A stretch of 64,000 nucleotides of DNA from Paenibacillus sp. PK3_47 (GCF_023520895.1 NZ_CP026029.1:3844001-3908000); one strand, 5' to 3'. Positions 36,112 to 46,974 are shown, counted from the first letter of the stretch. Notes: generated from the letters alone by a model not told the origin. Translations and numbers: made by a program.

Positions 36112-36140
36112 TTGAAATCCGTCTTCAAGTTGGGTATCAT
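36112..36140 (+). promoter_or_regulatory. SigA promoter of groESL
   Basis: TTGAAA, a 17-bp spacer and TATCAT lie immediately upstream of the CIRCE operator. Confidence 0.65.
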
Positions 36141-36151
36141 AAAAATTGTTG

Positions 36152-36178
36152 TTAGCACTAAAGGAGGTTGAGTGCTAA
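36152..36178. promoter_or_regulatory. CIRCE operator (HrcA binding site)
   Basis: TTAGCACTA-N9-GAGTGCTAA is the 9-9-9 heat-shock inverted repeat with one mismatch in the left arm. It lies downstream of the promoter and controls groESL through HrcA. The spacer AAGGAGGTT is itself a strong Shine-Dalgarno sequence. Confidence 0.95.
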
Positions 36179-36324
36179 CGGTCCTGAGAAATACAGAAAC
36201 GGCCGGTGTTTTACCGCGTGCGGGACGATATTTCTCACCTGCCGCAGATTCTTTTACCGGAGTCCCGGCATCCCAAACTATGTGTTTAAGCTAAATAACA
36301 TAATTTCAAAGGAGGCTATTTTTC

Positions 36325-36606
36325 ATGATCAAACCACTAGGTGAACGCGTATTGGTAGAACCAAGCGAGCAAGAGGAAACTACTTCTTTCGGAATCGTAC
36401 TTCCGGACTCTTCCAAAGAGAAGCCGCAAGAAGGCAAAATTATCGCTGTGGGCAGCGGTGCATTGAAAGACGGAGTGCGCGTGCCTCTGGAAGTTAAAGA
36501 AGGCGACCGCGTAATTTTCTCCAAATATGCCGGCACTGAAATCAAATACGAAGGCAAAGAATATTTGATTATGAAAGAAAGCGACATTCACGCGATTCTT
36601 GACTAA
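36325..36606 (+). CDS. groES: Co-chaperonin GroES
   Basis: 93-aa heptameric cap of the GroEL chamber. [18 protein letters not shown], the mobile loop [11 protein letters not shown] and [20 protein letters not shown] are all standard. AAAGGAGG precedes the ATG. It is followed 120 nt later by groEL. A CIRCE element upstream indicates HrcA control. Confidence 0.98.
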   Translation: MIKPLGERVLVEPSEQEETTSFGIVLPDSSKEKPQEGKIIAVGSGALKDGVRVPLEVKEGDRVIFSKYAGTEIKYEGKEYLIMKESDIHAILD

Positions 36607-36711
36607 GAGAACGCTCATAAGTTACATCCCAATTTACTTACAACGGGCATAGCGGCTTAAATAGCAGGCTGTGTCCGGAGAATAGCATGGAATACACACA
36701 CCAAACTTTAG

Positions 36712-38358
<1,647 letters not shown>

Positions 38359-38400
38359 GGGAATCCCCCTCATCCTGGCTTTAAATTCAAATAATTAATC

Positions 38401-38446
38401 AAAAAGGATCAATAAAACGGTATCTCCGTTTTGTTGATCCTTTTTT
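38401..38446 (+). terminator. Rho-independent terminator of groESL
   Basis: AAAAAGGATCAA and AAAACGG pair with CCGTTTT and TTGATCCTTTTTT in one long hairpin ending in a T-run. Confidence 0.92.
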
Positions 38447-38549
38447 AATCCGGAAGGTATTCCTTGCTGGAGAAGGAGATAGAGCTTTCTATACATGAAA
38501 CAGCGGTTGATAATCACAAGCTGCATATGTATGGTTTACCACCTGCGTG

Positions 38550-39266
38550 CTAGTCTAGCATAGCTCCACGGTTCAGTACGTCAGCGGCTTTAAGTAAATG
38601 GGCTTGAATTAACTGGCTGGCCAGCCTGCTGTCTTGGGCGGATATGGCCTCATATATGGAGTGATGCTCTTGTAGAAGCAGTGCGGCAGAAGACTTGTCT
38701 TCAAAAAACCACAGCTGGCGGGTCTTTCCCATCGTTTCGGTTAGTTTAGAGGCAAGGGAGCCCATCAATGTATTAAGCAGTTCATTATGGGAGGCGGCAG
38801 CTATAGCAAGATGAAATTCAATATCCGCATGTTCACTCATCTGCGTATTGTTCATGGCCAGGGCATGCTCCATTTGTTCAATAATCACCTTTAACCTCTC
38901 AAGATCCTTCTCATTCCGCCGCTCGGCAGCGAAAGCAGCACTGCCGCTTTCAAGCCAAATACGAACCTCCAAGATTTCTTTAACATTTTCCGAATGTTTG
39001 AACGGATCATGCGAGTTGCCCGGAGAGGGAGGCAGTACTTTATTCACAAAAGTACCTCCGCCATGTTTAACATCGATCCAGCCCGTCGCCTTTAGTGCAC
39101 TTAATGCCTCACGAATGGTGGAACGGCCCACTCCAAAAGAGAGACTGAGGTCTACTACGGACGGCAGCTTTTGACCGGGCTGCAAGCGGCCTTCCTCAAT
39201 CTGGGTAAGAATGGCTCTGCGCACAAGCTCATGTCCCTTTTCAGTTTCTACCTTTATCGGATCCAT
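38550..39266 (-). CDS. GntR-family regulator, FadR/FCD subgroup
   Basis: 238-aa regulator. The N-terminal winged helix (LQPGQKLPSVVDLSLSFGVG, then STIREALSALKATGWIDVKH) is followed by an FCD ligand domain with metal-binding His/Asp positions typical of LldR/GlcC-type regulators of hydroxyacid use. RBS GGGAGG. It is divergent from glcD, so it probably controls the oxidase genes in response to a hydroxyacid such as lactate or glycolate. Confidence 0.9.
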   Translation of the reverse strand: MDPIKVETEKGHELVRRAILTQIEEGRLQPGQKLPSVVDLSLSFGVGRSTIREALSALKATGWIDVKHGGGTFVNKVLPPSPGNSHDPFKHSENVKEILEVRIWLESGSAAFAAERRNEKDLERLKVIIEQMEHALAMNNTQMSEHADIEFHLAIAAASHNELLNTLMGSLASKLTETMGKTRQLWFFEDKSSAALLLQEHHSIYEAISAQDSRLASQLIQAHLLKAADVLNRGAMLD

Positions 39267-39296
39267 AATAAATATAACCTCCCGAAGATATAACTA

Positions 39297-39352
39297 TTGA
39301 CTATAATGTACAACTTTAATACATTATTATCAATAAAAAGTCATCAGATGAC
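39297..39352 (+). promoter_or_regulatory. glcD promoter with two candidate FCD-regulator operators
   Basis: TTGACT, a 17-bp spacer and TACATT form a promoter. The dyad AATGTA-N9-TACATT (39305-39325) overlaps its -10, and GTCATC-A-GATGAC (39340-39352) lies just downstream. Either dyad could bind the divergent GntR protein. Confidence 0.45.
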
Positions 39353-39382
39353 CTGCTCACTTTTGCAATGGAGGGATGAATC

Positions 39383-40798
39383 ATGTTGATTGAAACAGCG
39401 GTCAGACAATTGCGTGAAAGTGTAGGGGAGCAATTTTTCCGGACAGATCAGGAGGCTTTAATTGCGCATTCCTATGATGGAACGCCTATGCTGCAGGCTT
39501 TGCCTGATGGTGTTATTTACCCGGGATCAACAGAGCAGGTTTCAGAAATTATGCAAATAGCCAGCAGCCATCGTATTCCGGTTATAACAAGAGGCTCAGG
39601 CTCCAATCTTTGCGGAGGTACAGTACCGTTGCAAGGAGGTATTGTGATGGTTATGCACCGCATGAATAAGATTATTGAGGTTGATATGGAAAACTTAACG
39701 GCAGCAGTCCAGCCCGGTGTAATTACAGGACAATTCATTACACATGTTGAAGAACTGGGGTTATTCTATCCGCCAGATCCAAGCAGCATGAAGATCTCTA
39801 CCATTGGCGGCAATATTGCTGAATGCTCTGGGGGGCTTAGAGGCTTAAAGTACGGAACTACGAAGGATTATGTTCTTGGCTTAACTGCTGTGCTGGCCGA
39901 TGGCTCCGTCCTCCGCACCGGCGGAAAATTGACCAAGGATGTCGCCGGGTATGACTTGACGAAACTGTTAGTGGGCTCGGAAGGAACCCTTGCCATTATT
40001 ACAGAAGCGGTTCTCAAGCTTATTCCTCAGCCAAAGACAAAAAAAACGATGGTTGCGATGTATAAGGATATTTACGGCGCAGCGCGTACAGTATCGAAAA
40101 TTATTAAAAATCAGATTATTCCCGCGACCTTAGAAATATTGGATAATCCGACCATCCGGGTGGTTGATGATTTCGCAAAAATCGGCTTGCCCCTGGATAT
40201 GGCCGCGATCCTTATTATTGAGCAGGATGGTGAGCCGGAAGTGGTTGAACGTGATATTGAACAAATTCAGCTTATATGCAGGGAAGAACAAGCGGACCGG
40301 ATTGAAGTAGCGGCTGACCGTAAAGAAGCGGAAAAACTGCTGACTGCCAGACGCAGCGCATTTACCGCGCTCGCTCGCTTACGCCCGACGACGATCCTTG
40401 AGGATGCTACCGTACCCCGTTCCAAAATTGCCGATATGATCTTGCGGACAAATGCAATCGCCAAAAAATACAATGTGAATATAGCGACCTTTGGTCATGC
40501 AGGTGATGGAAATCTGCATCCGACGGCAACGACTGACGCGCGTGACCATGAAGAAGTGCATCGGGTGGAGGCGGCATTTGCAGAAATTTTTGCAGCGGCT
40601 ATCGAACTCGGCGGGACCATAACCGGCGAGCATGGAGTGGGTGTTGTGAAAGCGCCTTATTTGGAGTGGAAGGTTGGAGAAGCCGGCGTGGAAGTGATGA
40701 GAGGAATCAAAAGTGCTTTCGACCCGTTGAATATTTTGAATCCGGATAAAATGTTTGCGAAGGAAACGAAGAAGAGGGTGGTGATGCAACGTGGATAG
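39383..40798 (+). CDS. glcD: FAD-linked 2-hydroxyacid oxidase, GlcD type
   Basis: 471-aa flavoprotein of the vanillyl-alcohol-oxidase fold. The FAD-binding region includes TRGSGSNLCGGTVPLQGGIV and GGNIAECSGGLRGLKYGTTK; the C-terminal cap ends with GHAGDGNLHPT and GTITGEHGVGVVK, shared by glycolate oxidase GlcD and D-lactate dehydrogenases. ATG 39383 follows GGAGGG. The next gene is a GlcF-type Fe-S subunit, overlapping by 8 nt. Because the MurNAc genes downstream produce D-lactate, that is a plausible substrate; glycolate is the alternative. Confidence 0.9.
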   Translation: MLIETAVRQLRESVGEQFFRTDQEALIAHSYDGTPMLQALPDGVIYPGSTEQVSEIMQIASSHRIPVITRGSGSNLCGGTVPLQGGIVMVMHRMNKIIEVDMENLTAAVQPGVITGQFITHVEELGLFYPPDPSSMKISTIGGNIAECSGGLRGLKYGTTKDYVLGLTAVLADGSVLRTGGKLTKDVAGYDLTKLLVGSEGTLAIITEAVLKLIPQPKTKKTMVAMYKDIYGAARTVSKIIKNQIIPATLEILDNPTIRVVDDFAKIGLPLDMAAILIIEQDGEPEVVERDIEQIQLICREEQADRIEVAADRKEAEKLLTARRSAFTALARLRPTTILEDATVPRSKIADMILRTNAIAKKYNVNIATFGHAGDGNLHPTATTDARDHEEVHRVEAAFAEIFAAAIELGGTITGEHGVGVVKAPYLEWKVGEAGVEVMRGIKSAFDPLNILNPDKMFAKETKKRVVMQRG

Positions 40799-42152
40799 AA
40801 CTACAGGAAAGCCGGTCATCGAGCATACTGATCCTCTGGCCCGGACCTTATTAGAGAAGCTTGATTATGATCAGCTAACCAATTGCATGCGCTGCGGCTT
40901 CTGCCTGCCTGCGTGCCCGACATTCAGTGAAACAGGGGTGGAGCCTGCCTCTCCGCGTGGACGTATTGCACTGATGAAAGCTGCTGTGGATGGGCTAATG
41001 GTGCCTGATCAGCAATTCCAGGATCAAATGAACTTGTGTCTGGGCTGCCGTGCCTGTGAACCGGCTTGTCCGGCAGATGTGAAATATGGTCAATTAATTG
41101 AACAGACGAAGGAGGCGATGGAGGAGCATGCCACTCATTCTTTACCTGTTAAAGCTATCCGCAGGATGGTATTCAAACATATATTTCCGAAGCACGGACG
41201 CCTGAAGCTGCTTGGAGGGGCACTATCACTTTATCAAAAATCCGCCGTGAAAAAGGCAGTACAGTCCACAGGAGTCATGAAGCTGCTTCCAAAGCAGTTA
41301 TCGGAGATCGAAGCTATTTTACCGGCCGCCAGCTCTAAGGGGGTTGTGGAGCGTCTGGGTACATTTTTTCCGGCAAAAGGTGAACCGCTCGCCAGAGTTG
41401 CGCTGTTCCGCGGTTGTATCATGGATATTATATTTGCTGATACGAATGTGAACACAGTGGAGCTGCTGTCTGCTGCGGGCTTTGAGGTATATATTCCTGA
41501 AGGTCAGGTATGCTGTGGTGCACTATATGCCCATAGTGGAGAAATGGGCGATGCCAGAAAGCTGGCTGCCGTGAATATCGATACATTCAAACAGCTCAAT
41601 GTCGATTACATTGTGTCCAATGCAGGCGGCTGTGGGGCGCTGCTCGTTGAATATGACCATCTAATGCAGGAGGATTTCAAGTACCGTGACTCAGCTAAAT
41701 GGTTTGCTTCAAGAGTGATTGATGTCAGCACATTGGTAGTAGAGAAGGGGCGTATCCCGAATTTTGCGCAACCTGAAAGCTCTGTGCAAGCCGGCAAAAT
41801 TAAAGTGACGTACCAGGATTCCTGTCATCTGCGCAATGTAATGAAAGGCTCGGACGCCCCGCGTATATTGATGAAGCAGATAGCTAATGCTGAATTTGTA
41901 GAAATGTCCGAAGCTGACCGCTGCTGCGGCTCTGCCGGTATATATAATATTGTACAGCCTGAGATGGCAGGTTTTATCCTTGAACATAAAATGGAGCATG
42001 CGAACAAGACACAGGCGAGCTATATGTTAACGAGTAATCCAGGCTGTCTGCTTCAAATGAAGGCCGGTATTGGAAAGCATCCGCCGGATCATCCGATGCG
42101 GGCAATGCACATTGTCGATTTTTTGCATGAACGGATGGCTGGTTCAGAGTGA
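40791..42152 (+). CDS. glcF: Fe-S oxidoreductase, GlcF type
   Basis: 453-aa subunit that carries electrons from the flavoprotein toward quinone. Two 4Fe-4S motifs, CMRCGFCLPACP and CLGCRACEPACP, are in the N-terminal third. Two CCG domains follow, with GQVCCGALYAHSG and DRCCGSAGIYN. The start is GTG, inside the end of glcD. GlcE is absent, as in the two-subunit oxidases of Bacillota. The RpiR-type gene begins 104 nt downstream. Confidence 0.92.
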   Translation: MDRTTGKPVIEHTDPLARTLLEKLDYDQLTNCMRCGFCLPACPTFSETGVEPASPRGRIALMKAAVDGLMVPDQQFQDQMNLCLGCRACEPACPADVKYGQLIEQTKEAMEEHATHSLPVKAIRRMVFKHIFPKHGRLKLLGGALSLYQKSAVKKAVQSTGVMKLLPKQLSEIEAILPAASSKGVVERLGTFFPAKGEPLARVALFRGCIMDIIFADTNVNTVELLSAAGFEVYIPEGQVCCGALYAHSGEMGDARKLAAVNIDTFKQLNVDYIVSNAGGCGALLVEYDHLMQEDFKYRDSAKWFASRVIDVSTLVVEKGRIPNFAQPESSVQAGKIKVTYQDSCHLRNVMKGSDAPRILMKQIANAEFVEMSEADRCCGSAGIYNIVQPEMAGFILEHKMEHANKTQASYMLTSNPGCLLQMKAGIGKHPPDHPMRAMHIVDFLHERMAGSE

Positions 42153-42256
42153 TAATAGGAATTATGTGTGCCAATATGGTTTTGCTATTGAAATAGGCCG
42201 CCTGTATTGTTTATGATAATATCTATGTTATTCATTAAATCTTGAGTAGGTAGATT

Positions 42257-43120
42257 ATGAATTTAAATGACAATATATTAATCAAGATTCGTGAAATGAG
42301 GGAAAGCTTTACACCGGTTGAACGGTTGGTCGGGGATTATATTCTGGAAAACAAGGAAGAGATTCCCCATTTATCCATTAAGGAATTGGCCCAATCGAGC
42401 AAAACAAGTGATGCCTCGGTCCTGCGGTTCTGTAAAACAATGGGCTACAGCGGATACCGTAATTTTATTGTGAGTATATCAGCTTCTTTGGGTTCCCGTG
42501 ATGAGGATTCAAAGGCCCAATATACAGATATCCAGCCGGGCGATGATCTCTCGACCATTATTTCAAATATTTCACTCAATAACATGAAATCTATTGAGGA
42601 CACACTTAGTGTTGTTGACCGGAAAGAGATTGCAAGAGCGGTAGAAGTGCTGTGCCATAGCAAAAGAATTGTTTTCTTTGGCATAGGGGCCTCAGGAATC
42701 GTTTGTATGGACGGGGAACAGAAATTCTCACGCATTAACAAGATGTGTCATGCTTATACGGATGGCCATAGCCAGCTCACTGCAGCAACCTTACTCGGAA
42801 AAGATGATGTTGCCATTTTTATTTCTAACTCTGGCGCAACCAGTGACATTATTGACGCCCTGATCATTGCCCAGAAGAATAAAGCGACATGTATTGCGAT
42901 TACTCGGTACAATAAAAGTGAGCTTGCAGTGCGGGCGGATATTGTTCTTAGCATATCTACACCTGAAATAACGATCCGCAGCGGTGCCATGGGCTCGCGT
43001 ATTGCTATGCTGACGATCATCGACATCTTGTTTGCCGGGGTTGCAAGTGCAGAATACGAGCAGGTAAAAACCTCTTTAACCAATACTCATAATATTTTAA
43101 AGAAAAAACTCAGATATTAA
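42257..43120 (+). CDS. RpiR/MurR-family transcriptional regulator
   Basis: 287-aa regulator with an N-terminal HTH_6 domain (SIKELAQSSKTSDASVLRFC) and a C-terminal SIS sugar-phosphate-binding domain (VFFGIGASGIV and IFISNSGATSDII). MurR-type members respond to MurNAc-6-phosphate. It directly precedes murQ, though a terminator and a separate promoter intervene. It therefore probably regulates the murQ operon from its own transcript. Confidence 0.9.
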   Translation: MNLNDNILIKIREMRESFTPVERLVGDYILENKEEIPHLSIKELAQSSKTSDASVLRFCKTMGYSGYRNFIVSISASLGSRDEDSKAQYTDIQPGDDLSTIISNISLNNMKSIEDTLSVVDRKEIARAVEVLCHSKRIVFFGIGASGIVCMDGEQKFSRINKMCHAYTDGHSQLTAATLLGKDDVAIFISNSGATSDIIDALIIAQKNKATCIAITRYNKSELAVRADIVLSISTPEITIRSGAMGSRIAMLTIIDILFAGVASAEYEQVKTSLTNTHNILKKKLRY

Positions 43121-43162
43121 GTTCTGATATTAGGTTCTGATAATCGAATGGATTTGGAGGGC

Positions 43163-43195
43163 GCATTGATCGATCATCGATCAGTGCTTTTTTTA
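43163..43195 (+). terminator. Terminator of the RpiR-type gene
   Basis: GCATTGATCGA-TCA-TCGATCAGTGC with a T-run lies about 40 nt after the stop. Confidence 0.8.
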
Positions 43196-43322
43196 TTTCC
43201 CTTAGACATGTCAGATTATCTACATCATAAAATGTTTGATTTTGGCGAATCTAAAGATTCGTTTTTCAAGAATACTGCAGAAGGAGTGATAAAAACGTTT
43301 GACAAAGGTGGAAATTGCTTAT

Positions 43323-43336
43323 TGTAAGCGCTTTAT
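43323..43336 (+). promoter_or_regulatory. Candidate cre (CcpA) site upstream of murQ
   Basis: TGTAAGCGCTTTAT matches 12 of 14 positions of TGWAANCGNTNWCA. It is about 85 bp upstream of the murQ promoter. It would place the sugar genes under glucose repression. Confidence 0.5.
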
Positions 43337-43367
43337 AAATGTGGTATAACTGATTATACGAAATAAC

Positions 43368-43449
43368 TGAAATAAAAATTCGGAATAATATTCATAAATA
43401 AAATTTTATTTCAAAATCTATTGACGCCTTTAGGATTATATATTAGTAT
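43368..43449 (+). promoter_or_regulatory. murQ promoter with upstream inverted repeat
   Basis: TTGACG (43421-43426), a 17-bp spacer and TAGTAT (43444-43449) form the promoter. Upstream, TGAAATAAAA at 43368 and TTTTATTTCA at 43404 are perfect 10-bp inverted copies, 26 bp apart. The second sits in a 16-bp perfect palindrome AAATAAAATTTTATTT (43396-43411). This is the best candidate for the RpiR/MurR operator. No gene lies in 43121-43528. Confidence 0.5.
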
Positions 43450-43528
43450 GAAAATTAATAAATGTATGATATTCTAACATCTTATGTTAGATATACGTAA
43501 TTTTCATTTAATAAGAAGGAGGATGAAT

Positions 43529-44434
43529 ATGAATGATTACCTTGCGGGATTAACAACAGAAGCCGTGAATCCGGACACCCTGATGATTGATGAATGTACC
43601 ACTGAACAAATGGTCCAGTTAATGAATCAGCAGGATGCTCTGGTCTCCGCAGCCATCGCTAACGAAATCCCGCAGATTGCAAGGGCGGTAGATGTTCTGC
43701 ACCACAGGCTGTCTGCTGGCGGGAGAATGTTTTACATAGGAGCCGGGACATCCGGAAGATTGGGTGTTTTGGACGCTTCCGAATGTCCTCCTACCTTTGG
43801 TACAGATCCTTCCATGGTACAAGGATATATCGCTGGGGGTGATATTGCTTTACGGAGTGCGGTTGAAGGCTGTGAAGACGATGAGGAGGAAGGGATCGCA
43901 TTAGTCGAAAGCATCGGGGTGACAGACCAGGATGTACTTATCGGCATTTCGGCAAGCGGCAGTGCCAAGTTTGTGATTGCAGCTTTAGCGAAGGCGAAGG
44001 AGCTTGGGGCAGCCACCATCGGTGTGTGCAACAACAAAGGCTCAAAGTTTGAACCCATTGTAGATATTTGTATTTCACCTGTTGTAGGACCTGAGGTCAT
44101 TAGCGGCTCGACCCGGTTAAAGGCAGGAACGGCTCAAAAGCTGGTGCTTAATATGCTGACAACATGTACCATGGTCAAGTTAGGGAAAACATATAACAAC
44201 TTAATGGTCGATTTAAAAGCCAGCAATTTCAAGCTGATAGACCGCTCCCTCCGCATTATTATGAATACGACGGGTGTAGACACCCAAGCCGCCTCAGAGA
44301 CACTTGAAAAAGCAGGAATGAATTGTAAGCTGGCAATCATGATGATTAAAACGGGGTTAGACGCAAAGGCGGCAGAAGAAGCGCTTGAAGCAAATGGAGG
44401 ACGCCTGAAACAAGCGATTCTATCATTGAATTAA
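43529..44434 (+). CDS. murQ: N-acetylmuramic acid 6-phosphate etherase
   Basis: 301-aa SIS-domain lyase that splits MurNAc-6-phosphate into GlcNAc-6-phosphate and D-lactate. The strong signature GAGTSGRLGVLDASECPPTF is present, followed by ISASGSAKFVIAAL and GPEVISGSTRLKAGTAQKL. ATG 43529 lies 6 nt after AAGGAGG; the ATG at 43523 is too close to it. It is the first gene of an operon running to the kinase gene at 54.4 kb. Confidence 0.96.
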   Translation: MNDYLAGLTTEAVNPDTLMIDECTTEQMVQLMNQQDALVSAAIANEIPQIARAVDVLHHRLSAGGRMFYIGAGTSGRLGVLDASECPPTFGTDPSMVQGYIAGGDIALRSAVEGCEDDEEEGIALVESIGVTDQDVLIGISASGSAKFVIAALAKAKELGAATIGVCNNKGSKFEPIVDICISPVVGPEVISGSTRLKAGTAQKLVLNMLTTCTMVKLGKTYNNLMVDLKASNFKLIDRSLRIIMNTTGVDTQAASETLEKAGMNCKLAIMMIKTGLDAKAAEEALEANGGRLKQAILSLN

Positions 44435-44492
44435 GGCGCAGGAATTGGAATTACCGGATGGATGCTATTGAAAATTGAGGAGGCTGCTATCA

Positions 44493-45938
44493 ATGAAAAA
44501 AAGAAATGTATTAACGCTACTTTTGTCAGCAATCATGATGATGTCGCTGTTATCCGCCTGTGGAGGGAACGCAAATAACACTGCGGATTCTGCAAATTCC
44601 GGAAACACAGACAACAGCAGCAGCGGTGCGGGAAAAGATACGATAACCGCATTATTACCTCCGGTATCGGCTAATTACCAGGCCCGTTTTGCTGATATGG
44701 AAAAAGAATTTAATACACTGCATCCTAATTTGACGCTGAAAATCGAACCGGCGAGCTGGGAAGATATGACACAAAAGCTTGATACACAAGTAAATGCAGG
44801 CTCCCCTCCGGATATTGCCTGGATCGGTGCATCCGGACTTTCGAAATATGCAGCACTAAATGTATTAATTGATCTGAACACAGTCCTGACCGACGAAATT
44901 AAGGCGGATTATGACGAAGTTCCAATGAAATATTTTCAATTGGGTGACGCCCAGTACGGTCTGCCTGCGTATATGGAAATCCACACGATCGGCGGTAATA
45001 AACAATTCCTCGAAGAAGCCGGAATTGACTGGAAGAGTATTCAGCAAAACGGCTGGACCTATGATGAGTTCCGGGAAGCTATTTCAAAAGGCGTAGTAAA
45101 AAATGATAAAGGTGAAACCAGCCGTTACGGTTTTGTATTCGCGACATCCGGTGTAGCTTCTAAAGACTACCTGGCTATTCTTGCCAAAACTGCGGGTCTG
45201 CCGGATTACTTCGATAATGACCTCAAATACACGTATACAAGCAAAAAATTCCTGGGTCTGCTGACAGCGATCCGTGAGATGATCGACGATGGTTCTATGC
45301 CTAAAGAGTTAAGCTCCATCGATGCCGGCAAACGCTGGAATATGTTCCTGACCGGCCAAACGATGATCACTGGTAAAGGCTTGTCGGCATTTGAAAACTC
45401 CGCCCGTCTGAACAATGAGAAAATTAAAGCGAACGATGGATCAGCTGTTGCCGATTCTATCGAAGTGGATTACATTTCACTTCCGGTTCCAACCTTTAAC
45501 GGTGCCGATTATATCCCTACTTCCATAGTGGATGGTTATATCGCACTCCGCGGTAAAAAAGAGCCTTCAGAAGAACATATCAAAAATATTGCCCTGGCGA
45601 TGAACTTCCTGTCTTCCGGTTCGATTGCTGCCAACTATAGTAATGAGCTGTTCTTAACACCAATTACTGAATCTGCACGTAATGCAGAAGTGCTTGAACA
45701 GTTCCCGCGTAACGAAGACAACGTTGCTGCAGGTGAAGCTATGATGGCCAAAGCGCTCCCGGCCCGTACAGATATTCCTACGGAGCAGGCTGCTGAAGCG
45801 CTCAAAATTGAAACAGAAGTGATTATTCCTAAACTGCAGGCATTGCTTGCCGATGAGATTACCCCACAAGAGATGTATGATGCAGTTAAAGCAGCTGCCG
45901 TCAAATCCTTCGGTGAAGATGGTGTGGTTGCTGACTAG
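44493..45938 (+). CDS. ABC transporter sugar-binding lipoprotein
   Basis: 481-aa family-1 extracellular solute-binding protein. The signal peptide ends in a lipobox, LLSAC, with Cys23 as the lipidated residue; a Ser/Asn/Gly-rich linker follows. The mature domain resembles maltose/multiple-sugar binding proteins. GAGGAGG precedes ATG 44493. It is placed between murQ and two permeases, so it probably binds MurNAc, anhydro-MurNAc or a MurNAc-GlcNAc disaccharide. No ATPase gene is nearby; as in other CUT1 systems a shared MsmX-type ATPase would be needed. Confidence 0.9.
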   Translation: MKKRNVLTLLLSAIMMMSLLSACGGNANNTADSANSGNTDNSSSGAGKDTITALLPPVSANYQARFADMEKEFNTLHPNLTLKIEPASWEDMTQKLDTQVNAGSPPDIAWIGASGLSKYAALNVLIDLNTVLTDEIKADYDEVPMKYFQLGDAQYGLPAYMEIHTIGGNKQFLEEAGIDWKSIQQNGWTYDEFREAISKGVVKNDKGETSRYGFVFATSGVASKDYLAILAKTAGLPDYFDNDLKYTYTSKKFLGLLTAIREMIDDGSMPKELSSIDAGKRWNMFLTGQTMITGKGLSAFENSARLNNEKIKANDGSAVADSIEVDYISLPVPTFNGADYIPTSIVDGYIALRGKKEPSEEHIKNIALAMNFLSSGSIAANYSNELFLTPITESARNAEVLEQFPRNEDNVAAGEAMMAKALPARTDIPTEQAAEALKIETEVIIPKLQALLADEITPQEMYDAVKAAAVKSFGEDGVVAD

Positions 45939-45965
45939 ATTGCCATATAGACTGGCATGTAAAGT

Positions 45966-45998
45966 GAAAGCTGTACGAAGCTTAAACGTACAGCTTTC
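45966..45998 (+). other. Intergenic hairpin between binding protein and permease genes
   Basis: A 12-bp perfect stem GAAAGCTGTACG / CGTACAGCTTTC with a 9-nt loop lacks a clear T-run. Such hairpins often protect the binding-protein mRNA or partly stop transcription, giving more binding protein than permease. Confidence 0.6.
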
Positions 45999-46054
45999 CT
46001 TCTGAATTTAGGCAAGCCGAAGGTACTTTTTTTGAAGAAGAGAGGTGCGGCCCA

Positions 46055-46957
46055 ATGAATCAAATGTTGACCAAAAGAAAAAAGTTGAAGCTCGAAAGTG
46101 ACTCTGGCTGGGGATACGCGTTTATCGCAGTAGCACTTATTGCGTTTTCTTTATTTACTGCCTATCCGGTAATCAATGCATTTATAATCAGCCTGCAGGA
46201 ATATCGTCCACTAGGGTCCACTTATGTCGGCCTGGAGAACTTCGTCAACTCCTTTTCAGATGAACTGTTCTGGAAAGCCCTAAAGAATACATTAGTCTAT
46301 ACGCTGTTAACCGTTCCATTTAATATTTTTCTGTCCTTCCTTGTTGCCATTCTGATTATGCCTTTTAAGAAAAAAACACAAACTATATTTAAAGCGGTAT
46401 ATTATTTGCCGGCTGTAGCTTCAGGTGTATCTCTTGCTGTCGTATGGCTGTGGATCTTTGATCCGTTAAAATCAGGTATTGCCAATCAAGTGGTTGGATT
46501 TTTTGGAATCAGCAATCAGAACTGGCTTGGTTCCAGTGCAACGGCCATGTTTTCACTTGTATTAATGTCCTGGCTGTCAAGTCATGGTACAGCGATCATT
46601 ATCTATCTGGCTGCATTGCTCAGTATTGATAACAGTTATTATGAAGCAGCTGACATTGACGGAGCGACTTTTTTGCAAAAGCTGCGGTTTATTGTCATCC
46701 CTTTCCTTAAGCCAACAACGCTATTCCTGCTGGTTACAGGGGTCATTGGTTCCTTCCAGGTTTTCCAGAACGCTTATTTAATGACAGGCGGCGGACCAGA
46801 CCATGCCACAACCATGGTGGGATTGTTAATCTTTAACAATGCGTTCACATATTTCGAGTTTGGTGAGGCAGCGGCTCAATCCTTGCTTCTGGCAGCGGTT
46901 ATTGCATTGATCTCATTCCTTCAATTTAAGTTTTTAGGTAAAGACATAGAATACTAG
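46055..46957 (+). CDS. ABC sugar permease, MalF type
   Basis: 300-aa permease with six predicted helices of the binding-protein-dependent CUT1 class. The conserved ATPase-contact loop is YYEAADIDGATFLQKLRFIVIP (EAA motif, residues near 200). The N-terminal 20 residues are Lys-rich and cytoplasmic. GAGGTG precedes the ATG. Partner of the next gene. Confidence 0.92.
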   Translation: MNQMLTKRKKLKLESDSGWGYAFIAVALIAFSLFTAYPVINAFIISLQEYRPLGSTYVGLENFVNSFSDELFWKALKNTLVYTLLTVPFNIFLSFLVAILIMPFKKKTQTIFKAVYYLPAVASGVSLAVVWLWIFDPLKSGIANQVVGFFGISNQNWLGSSATAMFSLVLMSWLSSHGTAIIIYLAALLSIDNSYYEAADIDGATFLQKLRFIVIPFLKPTTLFLLVTGVIGSFQVFQNAYLMTGGGPDHATTMVGLLIFNNAFTYFEFGEAAAQSLLLAAVIALISFLQFKFLGKDIEY

Positions 46958-46974
46958 GAAAGGGGCAGAAACCT

